Below, one piece after another: positions 53,186-63,124 of a stretch of DNA of 64,000 nt (position 1 is its first letter; each line of letters starts with the position of its first letter). Source of the stretch: Lachnospiraceae bacterium (GTDB lineage Bacteria; Bacillota; Clostridia; Lachnospirales; Lachnospiraceae). Under the pieces are notes generated by a model that searched no databases, was not told the DNA's origin, and saw nothing but the letters and a program-made list of their open reading frames with translations. Made by a program: the position numbers and the translations under genes. The stretch lies in NCBI GenBank assembly GCA_910576125.1, contig CAJTHM010000001.1, positions 390,339 to 454,338 of the forward strand, read 5' to 3'.

Positions 53186-53214
53186 ATTATACCCTATCCC
53201 GCTCTATTCCACAA
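53186..53214 (-). promoter_or_regulatory. Family promoter upstream of the 52596-53147 remnant
   Basis: TTGTGG (53209-53214) and TATAAT (53186-53191), 17 bases apart on the minus strand, within the shared sequence TTGATTGTGGAAT...ATAGGGTATAATG. Confidence 0.7.
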
Positions 53215-53284
53215 TCAATTATACGTTCAAAATATTCCCGGGAACCACCACCTCTAAGGCCTGCTCCCATCGCTCACTCCCCTC

Positions 53285-55318
53285 TCAGCCCTCCTGGCCA
53301 AACTGGCTTTCATGCTTCTTGAAAAAGTCCTCCCGGGGCTCCAGCGTCTTCAGCTCATGCCGCTCCAAATCGCCGATGTAATAGGAAATCGGCTCCAGGA
53401 TATGCTCCCAGTCCCAAAACTCCTCCCCTATCCTCATGGAATGCCCTCCTTCCATGGAATGCCCTCCTTCCATATACTCCCGGAACTTCTCGCAGCCCTC
53501 CGGCGCAATGGGATGCACCAGCACGGCCATGACCTTGCAGGCATAGAAGCAGTCCGCCAAAATCTGCCGCCTCAAGGCATCGTCCCCATGGGAATCGGCA
53601 ATCCTGATATGATTCACCCAATGCTTGTTCACTTCCCGGATGAAGTCGTCCAGCACATAGGAAATCCTGTGGAATTCCTGATGGTACATATGCCGCTCAT
53701 ACTCCAGCACGGCCTTTTCGGCCATCTCCCGGATCCTCTCAGCCGCTTCCTCCGTCGGTATCCGCCCACCGTAATACTTCTGGGCCGCATAGAAACAGGA
53801 ACGAATCAGCCGGTTGAAGACATTCGTAATCAGGTTCCCGTCCTTCAGCACCATATCCACCCCCACGCGCTCCTCTTCCCTCATCAGCGCCTGGGGCCTG
53901 AATCCCACACTTTTCGAGGACAGTCCAAGGCTCATGAAATGCATGCGCAGCTGGTCTTTCGTATAGTAATCCAACAGCTCATCCGCCATGGGCGGCTTTA
54001 TGGCAGAGCTGCTGCTGGCCTTTGTGTCCAGATACAGCAGATGCCGGTTCGCTATGATCGTAGACAGATGCACCTTTTCCATATCGGGCTTCGTCCCCCG
54101 GGGCGCCTGGAGCCCGGTGAACAGCCCCGTCTGGGCAATGGCGTAGAAATAGATATTGTCCTCTCCGATGAACTGGTACACCTCCGTCTCATCGTCGCCC
54201 CACCATTTCTCCAGCTCCTCCTCTCTCCCCCTCTGCCGCAGATACGCCCTGGTGAAAGAAATCGGCGCCCACAGGGATTCCGGCCACACCCAGAAAGTCA
54301 GATTCTTCAAATCCTCACACTCCGGAAAGGGTACGCCCCATTCCACATTTCCGGAGAGCCGGAACGGAACCAGGGTCTTCCCGGAAGTGTAATGGATCCC
54401 CATGCCCTCCAGCACGGCCTTTGCCTTATCCCGGTCATCCAGGGTCTCGAATTCGAACACGAAAGAGTTCTTGCTTTCCCCGTCCACGCTGCGGTGCACC
54501 GGCAGGCGCTTCGACAGTTCCTCCAGGCTCTCCACATACTTCTTCGGCACATACAGCATGGGCTTCTTCAGGAATTCCTCCACGGTCTCCAGCTGGTACT
54601 TCCTGGTATGGGTGTTCTTTCGGAGAAAATCATTGTATTCTTTCATCATGCCGATGCAGTCCTCCAGCGCAAAATACCAGTTCTCCACCTCCCGCAGCAC
54701 AGGCTTCCCGCCGGACAGGCAGCTGACGGGATTTATCAGTTCTGAGGGCAGAAACTGATGGCCAAGCGAACATTCATCCGCATACGCTTTGTCCGAGGTA
54801 CAGCCGGGAATGGGGCACCTCCCTGTCACCTGGCGTCCATTTAAGAATATCCCCAGCTCCTCGTCATAGAACTGCGGCACGGACAGCTTTTCGATATAGC
54901 CATTCTCGTAAAGCCTGCGGAAAATCTCAGCGGACATCTGCCTGTGGATTTCGCCGGCCTCTCCCAGGGCCGATGCCCCGAAAAAGTCCAGGCTGATTCC
55001 GTAATTCTCCAATGTCTTCTTCTGGCTCTCATGGTTGGCGGCCACATAATCTTCCAGCCGGCCCTCATATCCCGCTTCTTTCTGCTGCCGGTAGCTCTCC
55101 TGAATGGGCGAGCCGTAGCAGTCCGTCCCCGAGAGGAAGATGACATTCTCCTTCCCGATTCTGTCCCGCAGAAATCTGGCGAAAATATCGGCGTGCACGA
55201 ACATGCCGCCCACATGTCCAAAGTGCAGGTTCTTGTTGCCGTAGGGCATGCCTGCGGTGATGACAGCCCTTTTGGGGAATGTGGGCCTTTCGTTTTTCAA
55301 TAGACGATTCCTGAACAT
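53285..55318 (-). CDS. Methionyl-tRNA synthetase-like protein without a KMSKS motif
   Basis: 677 residues. The class I HIGH motif is present as NLHFGHVGG, and the zinc-binding knuckle of MetRS as GRCPIPGCTSDKAYADECSL. The catalytic domain follows MetRS order (VWPESLWAPISFTRAYL, FIGEDNIYFYAIAQTGL). At the place of KMSKS the sequence reads DTKASSSSAIKPP, so the second Lys and the Met are missing. The C-terminal helical part binds the anticodon in MetRS. An 18-base tandem duplication encodes GGHSMEGGHSM near 640. It may be a divergent MetRS or a paralog with another task; its role cannot be decided here. Confidence 0.85.
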   Translation of the reverse strand: MFRNRLLKNERPTFPKRAVITAGMPYGNKNLHFGHVGGMFVHADIFARFLRDRIGKENVIFLSGTDCYGSPIQESYRQQKEAGYEGRLEDYVAANHESQKKTLENYGISLDFFGASALGEAGEIHRQMSAEIFRRLYENGYIEKLSVPQFYDEELGIFLNGRQVTGRCPIPGCTSDKAYADECSLGHQFLPSELINPVSCLSGGKPVLREVENWYFALEDCIGMMKEYNDFLRKNTHTRKYQLETVEEFLKKPMLYVPKKYVESLEELSKRLPVHRSVDGESKNSFVFEFETLDDRDKAKAVLEGMGIHYTSGKTLVPFRLSGNVEWGVPFPECEDLKNLTFWVWPESLWAPISFTRAYLRQRGREEELEKWWGDDETEVYQFIGEDNIYFYAIAQTGLFTGLQAPRGTKPDMEKVHLSTIIANRHLLYLDTKASSSSAIKPPMADELLDYYTKDQLRMHFMSLGLSSKSVGFRPQALMREEERVGVDMVLKDGNLITNVFNRLIRSCFYAAQKYYGGRIPTEEAAERIREMAEKAVLEYERHMYHQEFHRISYVLDDFIREVNKHWVNHIRIADSHGDDALRRQILADCFYACKVMAVLVHPIAPEGCEKFREYMEGGHSMEGGHSMRIGEEFWDWEHILEPISYYIGDLERHELKTLEPREDFFKKHESQFGQEG

Positions 55319-55452
55319 AGCTGTACCTGTATGATGCCTGTGCCTGTCATCGCATCATAATCCTTTCTCTTTGATATCCCTCTCCACTACTCGCCGCGCG
55401 GCCCGCATGACGCATACGGCCAACTTCCATATGCGGGTCCGCGCATGAAAAA

Positions 55453-55481
55453 GGCCGAAAACCCTTCATGGGCTTTCGACC
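55453..55481 (-). terminator. Strong terminator upstream of the MetRS-like gene
   Basis: On the minus strand GGTCGAAAGCCC (55481-55470) pairs with GGGTTTTCGGCC (55464-55453) over 12 positions, including two G-U pairs, and TTTTTC follows. It lies 135 bases before the MetRS start, so it ends an upstream transcript or acts as a leader attenuator. The MetRS promoter was not found. Confidence 0.8.
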
Positions 55482-55513
55482 GTTTTGTTCATGCCTATTG
55501 AGGTAGGGAACTG

Positions 55514-55640
55514 TCATGAACGCATTCCAAAAAGCCCATTGTCCGGATTGACAATAAGCTGTTGCTGCTGGTTCATGATGGCCTTGCTGTCAGATAGATA
55601 GACCATGGCTTTGCCCCTTACCCTTTCGTTTTGATTGCCG
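55514..55640 (-). pseudogene. Short C-terminal reading-frame fragment, unknown
   Basis: A minus-strand frame ending TGA at 55514-55516 reads RGKAMVYLSDSKAIMNQQQQ and LIVNPDNGLFGMRS. It has no start and no recognisable family, and stands just upstream of the terminator at 55453-55481, as a gene end would. Possibly the tail of a deleted gene. The gap 55319-55984 otherwise holds the terminator and the fragment at 55716-55763. Confidence 0.3.
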
Positions 55641-55715
55641 ATATTGTAGCAGATGCCGGAACGGCTGTCAATATCCAAAATCCCTTTTGCTCAAAAAAAT
55701 ACCTGAAAAAGTCCC

Positions 55716-55763
55716 TTACTCCGCCCGTTTCCCCAACCGCACCTCGCAGTCCTTCCGGTAAAA
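55716..55763 (-). pseudogene. Last codons of an AAA-ATPase/PD-(D/E)XK gene
   Basis: About 48 bases are identical to the 3' end of the intact copy at 57300 (encoding [15 protein letters not shown] and stop). Neither flank continues the match, so this is an isolated scar of another copy. Confidence 0.7.
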
Positions 55764-55984
55764 AGAGCGTCTGCTTTACGGCGTTTACTATAATGATTTC
55801 GTTTTGTCACACTCATAAAAAGTCTCTCAGGCATGGCGCAACAACTTTGCTATTGCATACTTCTATGCCTTGCTCTTAAAATGGTTTATCTATAAAATAT
55901 TTATTCTCCTCTAAAAGTACTCTTCCCTATTTTTTCACTCCAGAAGTAAGTATTTTTAGTACCCCAAGCCTTTTAGCTCTGTCC

Positions 55985-56314
55985 TTACATTACCAAAAGG
56001 TCTAATATCCTATAACCACTGATTCTATCATTTTCACTAAGCTTTATTTCAACCTGCAATGTCAAATCACTTCTCTTGCCATCAATCCATAAATCCAAGT
56101 CAATCTTCATCCCTGATTTATCATTATACTTATTTATGTACATAGCATCTGCCAAATCAGGGATTGGTGAAAGATGACCTCCATATTCATGCATGACCCT
56201 TTTTATATCTTCTTCCGAAACCCTACATAATGCATTGTGTTCATTCAGGAAATCGTAATCCTCATATTGCAGGCAGGTGACTATTTTTTCACATATTTCA
56301 TATATGTTTCCCAT
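55985..56314 (-). CDS. DUF7668-like small acidic protein, possible immunity protein
   Basis: 109 residues from ATG 56314, with GGGGGGAGG upstream. The pattern EEDIKRVMHEYGGHLSPIPD and IDLDLWIDGKRSDLTLQVEI resembles DUF7668 proteins, which are often annotated next to toxin or contact-dependent systems and may be immunity proteins. The C-terminal YRILDLLVM is consistent. Its AT content is higher than that of the surrounding genes, which suggests transfer. No intact toxin is nearby, only a dead leucine-rich-repeat gene. Confidence 0.6.
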   Translation of the reverse strand: MGNIYEICEKIVTCLQYEDYDFLNEHNALCRVSEEDIKRVMHEYGGHLSPIPDLADAMYINKYNDKSGMKIDLDLWIDGKRSDLTLQVEIKLSENDRISGYRILDLLVM

Positions 56315-56431
56315 ATTCCTCCCCCCTCAACAAATATTTTGCCGTACTTAAATATTCAATATTTCTATACGCCACGCTTCAATCAAAGACCATTTGGAAT
56401 CTCTTCGATAACTATCATATTTCCAGCCTTA

Positions 56432-56830
56432 TCAAAATAAGATAAGATTCTGTCTGTTTTTTACCAATTCATTCTTATTTCCATATATAGATATTTCACC
56501 AAGATTCTCCAAACCTGACAATGGCAGAATGTCCCTCACATTTGTTTTTATCAAGCCTATGTGGTGTAGACTTTTTAAATTTACCAGAGAACTTACATCT
56601 TCTATGTAAAGATATGCCAGATCCAGCTATTCCAGTTCAGTCAGGTTTGCAATTGGCTGCACATCAAACGGCACTCTTCCTGTTTCACCATACATTGCTT
56701 CAGCACTATTTTCATACAGAGATAATGTTTTAAAGCGTACCAAATCGCTTAATCCTTCCGGATTTCTTATATCCTCTCCTATAATAGCGAGGGATTCGAG
56801 GTTTGTGAGATTGGAGAGGTAACTTAATCT
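56432..56830 (-). pseudogene. Leucine-rich repeat protein remnant with in-frame stop
   Basis: The minus-strand frame reads LSYLSNLTNLESLAIIGEDI, GLSDLVRFKTLSLYENSAEA, PIANLTELE then TAG, LDLAYLYIEDVSSLVNLKSL, ILPLSGLENLGEISIYGNKN and ends TGA at 56432. Units of about 22 residues with spaced Leu and Asn are typical of bacterial leucine-rich repeats. No start codon or signal sequence remains at the upstream end. It is a dead fragment of a likely surface or internalin-like protein, with the same AT-rich style as the neighbouring 109-residue gene. Confidence 0.7.
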
Positions 56831-56986
56831 TTAAAACGCTTCACGCCTTGGGCCAGTTCAGGATAATACATATCCATCGATTTCCTACATCCAGAACCAT
56901 GCATCAGCTTACCCCCATCAAAACGGCAAGGAGCATCCCTTGCACGGAAATGCTCCTTTTATCTAACAGCCTTTTCTGCAGCCCCA

Positions 56987-57299
56987 TTATAAATACTGGA
57001 TTGCCTCTTCCGGGGTAAGCTCATAATTTTTCACCAATATCTCCTGGATTCGCTTATCGTCCGCACCCAGGTCACGGAAGCTTCTCACAGCGTTTAAAAT
57101 GGATTTTTGAACTTTAGATTCAACAATCTTATTAATCTCAGGCTCCATAATCTGCAACAATGCTTTGCACATACTGTCATCTCCTCTCAGTTCTTTCACT
57201 ATTTCCCAGTTCGCCTCAAACTTTTCTGACGCAAATGATGGATAATGATAAAACAGAGTTTTGCCCTGGAACTTCCTAAATACAAAATCTCCTGAAACC
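56987..57299 (-). pseudogene. C-terminal remnant, probably of a PD-(D/E)XK (Rpn-like) gene
   Basis: From the end of the ATPase gene the frame reads FYHYPSFASEKFEANWEIVK, MCKALLQIMEPEINKIVESK and ends ILVKNYELTPEEAIQYL. The short helical end with MCKA...ELTPEEA is like the tails of nuclease-transposase family proteins. No start or nuclease core is present. It abuts the stop of the intact ATPase copy, so that copy was probably inserted or fused here. Confidence 0.5.
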
Positions 57300-59003
57300 T
57301 TACTCCGCCCGTTTCCCCAACCGCACCTCGCAGTCCTTCCGGTAAAAGGAAATTCCATAGCAGCCGATTTTCCGGTACCCTTCCGTCTGCAGTTCTTCCA
57401 TGTACTTTTTATCGTATACCTGCCGGAGGGCCTTTTCCGCATCGGTCTCCAAGTCATGGATGCTGTCCGAGACCTTTAGTTCCAGCACAAATGCCTTCCC
57501 CCGCAGGGACGGGCTCCTCACGCAAATGTCCGAACGCCCATTACCCGATTCCCGATTGGACTTCACCAGGTAATCCTGGCTCTGGCTTAGGATTCCGGCC
57601 AGGAATCCGTGATAGAAGTTCTCCGCGCTGTCATAGAAGCTGATGGTGGAAAAAAGCTGGCCGCTTAAGATTTCTCCCATCTTTTCCGCGTCCCCATCTT
57701 CCATGGCCCGGTACAAGTCCTGGAAATCCTGCTTCTCTATCCTCTTTCTAAACCACCCCAGAATCGTGTTCTGGTAGATTGTCTTCACCTCTGTATTGGG
57801 GATGCGCACCCGCAGAAAGACCGATGAATCGCTGAAATCTTCACTTTTTTTCGTCAAATATCCGGTGAAATAGAGAAAATTCCACAGATTCTCGCCACTG
57901 GCCTGCATATCCCCATAAGTGACCTCTTCATGCACCTGTATCTCCAGGGTCCCGCCCTTTAAAAGCGTCTCAATCTGCCCCTGTGCCTCACGGTCAGCTC
58001 TGGCAATCATATCCTTTATGATGTCGTTGGAGCTGGTATTGATCCAATAGGGACGCGGGAAAGCATCAACCTTCGCATACAAATCAAACATATAATTGAT
58101 GACGCTCCATGGATTATAGACTTCCGTATCGCCAAAAGTGTATCCGTCATACCATTCTTTCATAGTCGGAAAACGTTTCTCCACGCCATAATATTCCATC
58201 ATCTGCAGCACCTCGGATTCCGTGAACCCAAAATGCTCGCTGTACCTCTGGTCAAGCACCGAAATAATCCTTAAATGGTTCAGTCCCGTGAAAATACTCT
58301 CTTTCGAGACCCGCAGACAGCCTGTAATCACCGCAAACTGCAGATGGTCATTGGTCTTCAGCCCCGCCTCGAACAGCGAGCGGATGAAACCCACCATCTC
58401 CTCGTAAAATCCGCTGAAATACGCATTCTCCAGCGGTACATCGTACTCGTCGATCAACAGGATAGTATTTTTCCCCGTAATCTTGAACATACATCTGCAG
58501 AACAGCTTCAGCGAGCCCCGCAGCTGCCTTTCGTCCGCCCTCTCTTCCGCGATGCACAAATACTGCTCATACTCATTGGGAGCCAGACATTCCCTGCCCC
58601 GTTCCACCATAGCCCTGTGCCTGTCAAATTCACATGCGATTTCTGACCGCATCATGTAGCAGGCGGTGTCGTAATCTTCCTGTTTCGCCGATTTCAGCGT
58701 CAGGTTGAGCACGGGACAGCTTCCGCACTGATTCGTATATTCCTCCCCGGCCTCCATGATTTTCAGGCCCTGAAAAAGCGCCCTGTTCCGCGCATTCTGT
58801 TCCGCATCTCCGGTATCCTCAAAAAAGTACCGGAGCATGCTGAGATTCAGCGTCTTCCCGAAGCGCCTGGGGCGGGTGAACAGGTTCACTTTCCCTCTTA
58901 AATCCAACAACTCTTTTATAAACATGGTTTTATCTATATAGCAATATCCCGTTTTAATGATATCCGAAAAACTGTCTACTCCTATCGGCAATGGTTTTTT
59001 CAT
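57300..59003 (-). CDS. AAA-ATPase-like / PD-(D/E)XK nuclease protein, intact copy 1
   Basis: 567 residues from ATG 59003, with GAGGAGGTG upstream. The order is a short lead (KPLIGVD-type, read as [20 protein letters not shown]), the degenerate P-loop [11 protein letters not shown] near 40-50, Walker [17 protein letters not shown] near 190, [20 protein letters not shown], and the C-terminal PD-(D/E)XK domain (DUF1703) with [12 protein letters not shown] then AFVLELKV as D...ExK. These proteins are very abundant in gut Firmicutes and Bacteroidetes, in many near-identical copies per genome. Their function is unproven; a selfish or defence-like nuclease is likely. Copy 2 at 61055 is very similar along its length. 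Confidence 0.9.
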   Translation of the reverse strand: MKKPLPIGVDSFSDIIKTGYCYIDKTMFIKELLDLRGKVNLFTRPRRFGKTLNLSMLRYFFEDTGDAEQNARNRALFQGLKIMEAGEEYTNQCGSCPVLNLTLKSAKQEDYDTACYMMRSEIACEFDRHRAMVERGRECLAPNEYEQYLCIAEERADERQLRGSLKLFCRCMFKITGKNTILLIDEYDVPLENAYFSGFYEEMVGFIRSLFEAGLKTNDHLQFAVITGCLRVSKESIFTGLNHLRIISVLDQRYSEHFGFTESEVLQMMEYYGVEKRFPTMKEWYDGYTFGDTEVYNPWSVINYMFDLYAKVDAFPRPYWINTSSNDIIKDMIARADREAQGQIETLLKGGTLEIQVHEEVTYGDMQASGENLWNFLYFTGYLTKKSEDFSDSSVFLRVRIPNTEVKTIYQNTILGWFRKRIEKQDFQDLYRAMEDGDAEKMGEILSGQLFSTISFYDSAENFYHGFLAGILSQSQDYLVKSNRESGNGRSDICVRSPSLRGKAFVLELKVSDSIHDLETDAEKALRQVYDKKYMEELQTEGYRKIGCYGISFYRKDCEVRLGKRAE

Positions 59004-59091
59004 CGCTACACCTCCTCGTTCAGTCATCTATCACAATCTTCTTTCAAGCATCCCTTTCGTTTCACCAAATACAGCTTCGCACCTACATCAC

Positions 59092-59120
59092 ATTATACCC
59101 TATCCTATTCGATTCCACAA
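59092..59120 (-). promoter_or_regulatory. Family promoter of intact copy 1
   Basis: TTGTGG (59115-59120) and TATAAT (59092-59097) on the minus strand, 17 bases apart, inside TTGATTGTGGAAT and ATAGGGTATAATG, about 90 bases before the start codon. Confidence 0.8.
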
Positions 59121-59136
59121 TCAACTATTTATGCTA

Positions 59137-60318
59137 TCACGACACATACTGAAGCAGGGGGTTCAATGCATTTTTGAAAACAGCTAATCCTATGTACTCG
59201 CTCTGTACATCCATTTCGTCTATAAGCTCCAGCACGGAATCGCTGTTCTCCTTGAAATTCAGTTTCTCTCCCCTTGTATTCTCAATATAATACCATAAAG
59301 TATAGGGGCTCTGCTTCAGCTTCGGCAATTCCAATGCCCTTATCCTTTCCAGCCAGGTATGATAAAATTTAGGGAACAGCTTTTCTGTATCAGCCAATGG
59401 GATGAACCTATTCTCTGACTGCTCCACAAAACCAAAGCAGCCATATAGACAATAATCTATTGCCAGCTCAAATACAAAACAATATGTCTTTTTCCTGTAT
59501 TCAATCCGGTCAAGAAAAACATCCACACAATTCGAATAAGTAACTGTTTTCATATGGCTTTTCTTTTTTAAAACATCGCCCACATTCTGGAACAACTCCT
59601 CTCTAACTTCTTCCATCTTTTTCTCAAAACTGTCCCTGATAAGCAATGCCGCTTTTGCCATTTCCGTACTCGCCAGTAAATCCTTCACGTCCATCCCCTC
59701 GTCACCCCAGCCAGTCATATGCCTGACCGCCGCATCATATTGTTTTAAAAAAGTGTATCTGCAGCTGCCTTCCCTGGCCGTGTCCATGCACCTTTGAAGC
59801 CAGTCCAGGATTTCCTTCCGAAAGCTGATCAGGAAAAGTCTTTGCCTGTCCATACTGCCTACGCTCTGTCTGTCCGGCGCGCTCCCATTTAATGTCAGAT
59901 AATATATGCGGTACGCCTTTCCTTTTTTCCTGCAGAACATATCATATCGTTCCAGCTGCCTCTCCCCGTCCCCGGCATCAATCTTCATCTCAATCGCCGC
60001 ACAGAACTTCTCGGATTCCATCACAAAGTCTATCCTTCCCTCCTCAAAGGCCTGCTCCCGGCACACCCGCCATGGGCCGCCGATATATTGCTCGGGTATC
60101 TGAATCTCCCGCAAGAAAAATTTCAGAAAATCATTTTCCCCATCTTCGTCATAAGTCCTGTCCAACAGAAAATATATGATTTTAGAATGAACATGCGTCT
60201 CATCACGTTCTTCACCAATCGCAGCCAGAATGTTGTAGGCCGGAGTCTCCTGGGCCATATGTTTTTTTCTTCTTTCACATACTGTTTTTAATAAGTTCTC
60301 TATTCCATCGTTATCCAT
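59137..60318 (-). CDS. PD-(D/E)XK nuclease superfamily protein
   Basis: 393 residues. The nuclease core is near 80-135: RETHVHS-type lead (ERDETHVHSKIIYFLLD), EEGRIDFVMESEKFCAAIEM then KIDAGDGERQLERY, giving D...ExK and the usual Gln-x-x-x-Tyr helix. This matches the PDDEXK_4-type family linked to restriction-like defence and mobile DNA. The remaining 250 residues are helical with no known domain. It lies between the two intact AAA-ATPase copies on the same strand. Confidence 0.8.
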   Translation of the reverse strand: MDNDGIENLLKTVCERRKKHMAQETPAYNILAAIGEERDETHVHSKIIYFLLDRTYDEDGENDFLKFFLREIQIPEQYIGGPWRVCREQAFEEGRIDFVMESEKFCAAIEMKIDAGDGERQLERYDMFCRKKGKAYRIYYLTLNGSAPDRQSVGSMDRQRLFLISFRKEILDWLQRCMDTAREGSCRYTFLKQYDAAVRHMTGWGDEGMDVKDLLASTEMAKAALLIRDSFEKKMEEVREELFQNVGDVLKKKSHMKTVTYSNCVDVFLDRIEYRKKTYCFVFELAIDYCLYGCFGFVEQSENRFIPLADTEKLFPKFYHTWLERIRALELPKLKQSPYTLWYYIENTRGEKLNFKENSDSVLELIDEMDVQSEYIGLAVFKNALNPLLQYVS

Positions 60319-60359
60319 ATTTTCTCCGATGTCTCACCCATTCCCCTCAAATCTCTCTA

Positions 60360-60980
60360 TCCTGCAATGATGCTGCCTTTTTCCGGCGGGAGCCTCTTCC
60401 TCCCCATGGACAGTATCCGCAATCAGCTGCCCGCTCTCCCTGACCCGTCTGAGGGTATCGTCCCGTTTCACCTGCCGGATAGCCTGGGCGAATTCCAGCC
60501 GAATCTCCTCATTGGGAATGCGATAATCATGATGAATTTATTCCCTGTTATCTCTACCGCATTGGCCAGCGTTGCTACGAATCCTTCCAGCACCTCCAGC
60601 TGCGGATACTGTTCTTTCAATTCGCGGACTACAGTTCTCTTCACATAGGCCACCCTGTCGCCTGCCGCCGCTTCTCCGATGATTCCTGTCATATCCAGGT
60701 AAATCACGTCATGCTGATTCAGATGCTCCCGGTACCCCGCATCACAGGCAATGGACAAATCCCCGAACAGCTGCGACGAATCACAGGTCTTGTCATAATA
60801 GGCACATAACATTTTGGCCGCGAACGATTTCCCGAAACGGCGCGGTCTGCTGATACAGGTCAGACACCTGGGTGTATCCAGTGTCTGATTGACCAGCCTT
60901 ATCAACCCTGATTTGTCCACATAGACACCGTTCCGGATTCTGACAAATCCACTGTTGCCCGGATTCAAATAAACTCCCAT
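60360..60980 (-). pseudogene. AAA-ATPase-like gene remnant of a third subgroup
   Basis: Starts GVYLNPGNSGFVRIRNGVYV, then CISRPRRFGKSFAAKMLCAY (P-loop) and DVIYLDMTGIIGE. After FIMII the frame changes: the other frame continues IPNEEIRLEFAQAIRQVKRD to ESGQLIADTVHGEEEA. Several hundred bases holding Walker B and the following region are deleted, and the nuclease end is gone. It is a different family branch from its neighbours, so the locus has collected unlike members. Confidence 0.8.
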
Positions 60981-61054
60981 CGTCCGTCCTCCCTCCCGAA
61001 CGCTTCCTGCATTCCAGGCAGAATCTCCTCACAGCCATTCCGCCATATCTGCAC

Positions 61055-62776
61055 TTAATCCGCCCGTTTCCCCAACCGCACCTCGCAGTCTTTCCGGTAA
61101 AAGGAAATTCCATAGCAGCCGATTTTCCGGTATCCTTCCGTCTGCAGTTCTTCCATGTACTTTTTATCGTACACCTGCCGGAGGGCCTTTTCCGCATCGG
61201 TCTCCAGGTCATGGATGCTGTCCGAGACCTTTAGTTCCAGCACAAATGCCTTCCCCCGCAGGGACGGGCTTCTCACGCAAATGTCCGAACGCCCATTACC
61301 CGATTCCCGATTGGACTTCACCAGGTAATCCTGGCTCTGGCTTAGGATTCCGGCCAGGAATCCGTGATAGAAGTTCTCCGCGGAATGCTTTTCTTCCGTG
61401 TTGTCGTAGAAGCTGATGGTGGAGAAAAGCTGGCCGCTTAAGATTTCCCCCATCTTTTCCGCGTCCCCGTCCTCCATGGCCCGGTACAAGTCCTGGAAAT
61501 CCTGCTTCTCTATCCTCTTTCGGAACCACCCCAGAATCGTGCTCTGATAGATTGTCTTCACTTGCGTATTGGGGATGCGCACCTGCAGAAAGACCGATGA
61601 ATCGCTGAAATTCTCACTTTTTTTCGTCAAATATCCGGTGAAATAGAGGAAATTCCACAGATTCTCGCCTCTGGCCTGCATATCCCCATAAGTGACCTCT
61701 TCATGCACCTGTATCTCCAGGGTTCCGCCTTTTAAAAGCGTCTCAATCTGCCCCTGTACCTCACGGTCAGCCTTGGCTATCATGTCCTTTATGATATCAT
61801 TGGAGCTGGTGTTGATCCAATAGGGGCGCGGGAAAGCATTGATATCTGCGTCTAAATCATACAGAAATTTAATGACGCTCCACGGATTATAGACCTCTGT
61901 ATTCCCAAACATATATCCGTCATACCATTGTTTCATAGTCGGGAAACGGCTTTCCACCCCATAATAAGCCATAATCTGCAGCACCTCAGATTCTATGAAC
62001 CCAAAATGCTCACTATATTTCTTGTCCAGAACAGAGATAATGTTCAAATGATTTAAGCCAGTAAAAATGCTTTCTTTTGAAATCCGCAGACATCCTGTAA
62101 TCACCGCAAACTGCAGATAGTCATTGGTCTTCAGCCCCGCCTCGAACAGCGAGCGGACGAGGCCCACCATCTCCCTGTAAAATCCGCAAAAATACGCATT
62201 CTCCAACGGCACATCGTACTCGTCGATGAGCAGGATAGTATTTTTCCCCGTAATCTTGAACATACATCTGCAGAACAGCTTCAGCGAGCTCCTCAGCAGC
62301 TTTTCGTCCGCCCTCTCTTCCGCGATGCTCAAGTACTGCTCATACTCATGGGGCGCCAGACATTCCCTGCCCTGTTCCACTATATTCCTGTGCCTGTCAA
62401 ATTCAGATGCAATCTCAGACCGTATCATGTAACAGGCAGTGTCGTAATCTTCCTGTTTCGCCGATTTCAGCGTCAGGTTGAGCACGGGACAGCTCCCGCA
62501 CTGATTCGTATATTCTTCCCCGGCCTCCATGATTTTCAGGCCCTGAAAAAGCGCCCTGTTCCGCGCATTCTTTTCCGCATCTCCGGTATCCTCAAAAAAG
62601 TACCGGAGCATGCTGAGGTTCAGCGTCTTGCCGAAGCGCCTGGGGCGGGTGAACAGGTTCACTCCTCCCTTGAAGTCTAGTAATTGTTTTATCAACATAG
62701 TTTTATCGATATAGCAATATCCGTCTTTTATTACCCTTTCAAAATTATCTACCCCTATCGGCAACGGTTTTTTCAT
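61055..62776 (-). CDS. AAA-ATPase-like / PD-(D/E)XK nuclease protein, intact copy 2
   Basis: 573 residues from ATG 62776, with GAGGAGGTG upstream. Same architecture as copy 1: [21 protein letters not shown]-loop [11 protein letters not shown], Walker [17 protein letters not shown], and C-terminal nuclease [11 protein letters not shown]...AFVLELKV. It differs from copy 1 by scattered substitutions, more frequent in the middle (for example [12 protein letters not shown] against [12 protein letters not shown]). It also has five extra residues ([10 protein letters not shown] against SAEN). The distance suggests separate arrival, or duplication followed by partial conversion, rather than a recent tandem copy. 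Confidence 0.9.
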   Translation of the reverse strand: MKKPLPIGVDNFERVIKDGYCYIDKTMLIKQLLDFKGGVNLFTRPRRFGKTLNLSMLRYFFEDTGDAEKNARNRALFQGLKIMEAGEEYTNQCGSCPVLNLTLKSAKQEDYDTACYMIRSEIASEFDRHRNIVEQGRECLAPHEYEQYLSIAEERADEKLLRSSLKLFCRCMFKITGKNTILLIDEYDVPLENAYFCGFYREMVGLVRSLFEAGLKTNDYLQFAVITGCLRISKESIFTGLNHLNIISVLDKKYSEHFGFIESEVLQIMAYYGVESRFPTMKQWYDGYMFGNTEVYNPWSVIKFLYDLDADINAFPRPYWINTSSNDIIKDMIAKADREVQGQIETLLKGGTLEIQVHEEVTYGDMQARGENLWNFLYFTGYLTKKSENFSDSSVFLQVRIPNTQVKTIYQSTILGWFRKRIEKQDFQDLYRAMEDGDAEKMGEILSGQLFSTISFYDNTEEKHSAENFYHGFLAGILSQSQDYLVKSNRESGNGRSDICVRSPSLRGKAFVLELKVSDSIHDLETDAEKALRQVYDKKYMEELQTEGYRKIGCYGISFYRKDCEVRLGKRAD

Positions 62777-62966
62777 CACTGCACCTCCTCCAACCTCTTA
62801 TCACGGTTTTCCGTCTCATCCATCCCTCTCAACTCTCTATTCTGCAATGTACAGCCTTTTCCCGGCGGGAGCCTCTTTCGAATAACTGATGCCCACCAGC
62901 AGAATCTCCCCGCCATGCCCTGTTCATCCTCTCAGAACCGCCGCCATAAGTCCGGCAGACAAGGCT

Positions 62967-62995
62967 ATTATACCTTATCCTACGGAATTTCACAA
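62967..62995 (-). promoter_or_regulatory. Family promoter of intact copy 2
   Basis: TTGTGA (62990-62995) and TATAAT (62967-62972) on the minus strand, 17 bases apart, within CTGATTGTGAAAT and TAAGGTATAATAG, about 190 bases before the start. Confidence 0.7.
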
Positions 62996-63124
62996 TCAGT
63001 TATTCGCCCGCGCGTCCACTTTCCTCCCCTGTCCTGCCGCGTCCCCTCCCCACTCTCCCCATCAGAGAACCGATTCTCCGTCTCATCTGAATACAACAGC
63101 CGGAATTCCTGATATAATATCTAA

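Noticed and set aside
53312..54745. A plus-strand open frame of 477 codons antisense to the MetRS-like gene
   Set aside because: Antisense to the HIGH/zinc-knuckle protein; His/Pro/Leu-rich shadow composition.
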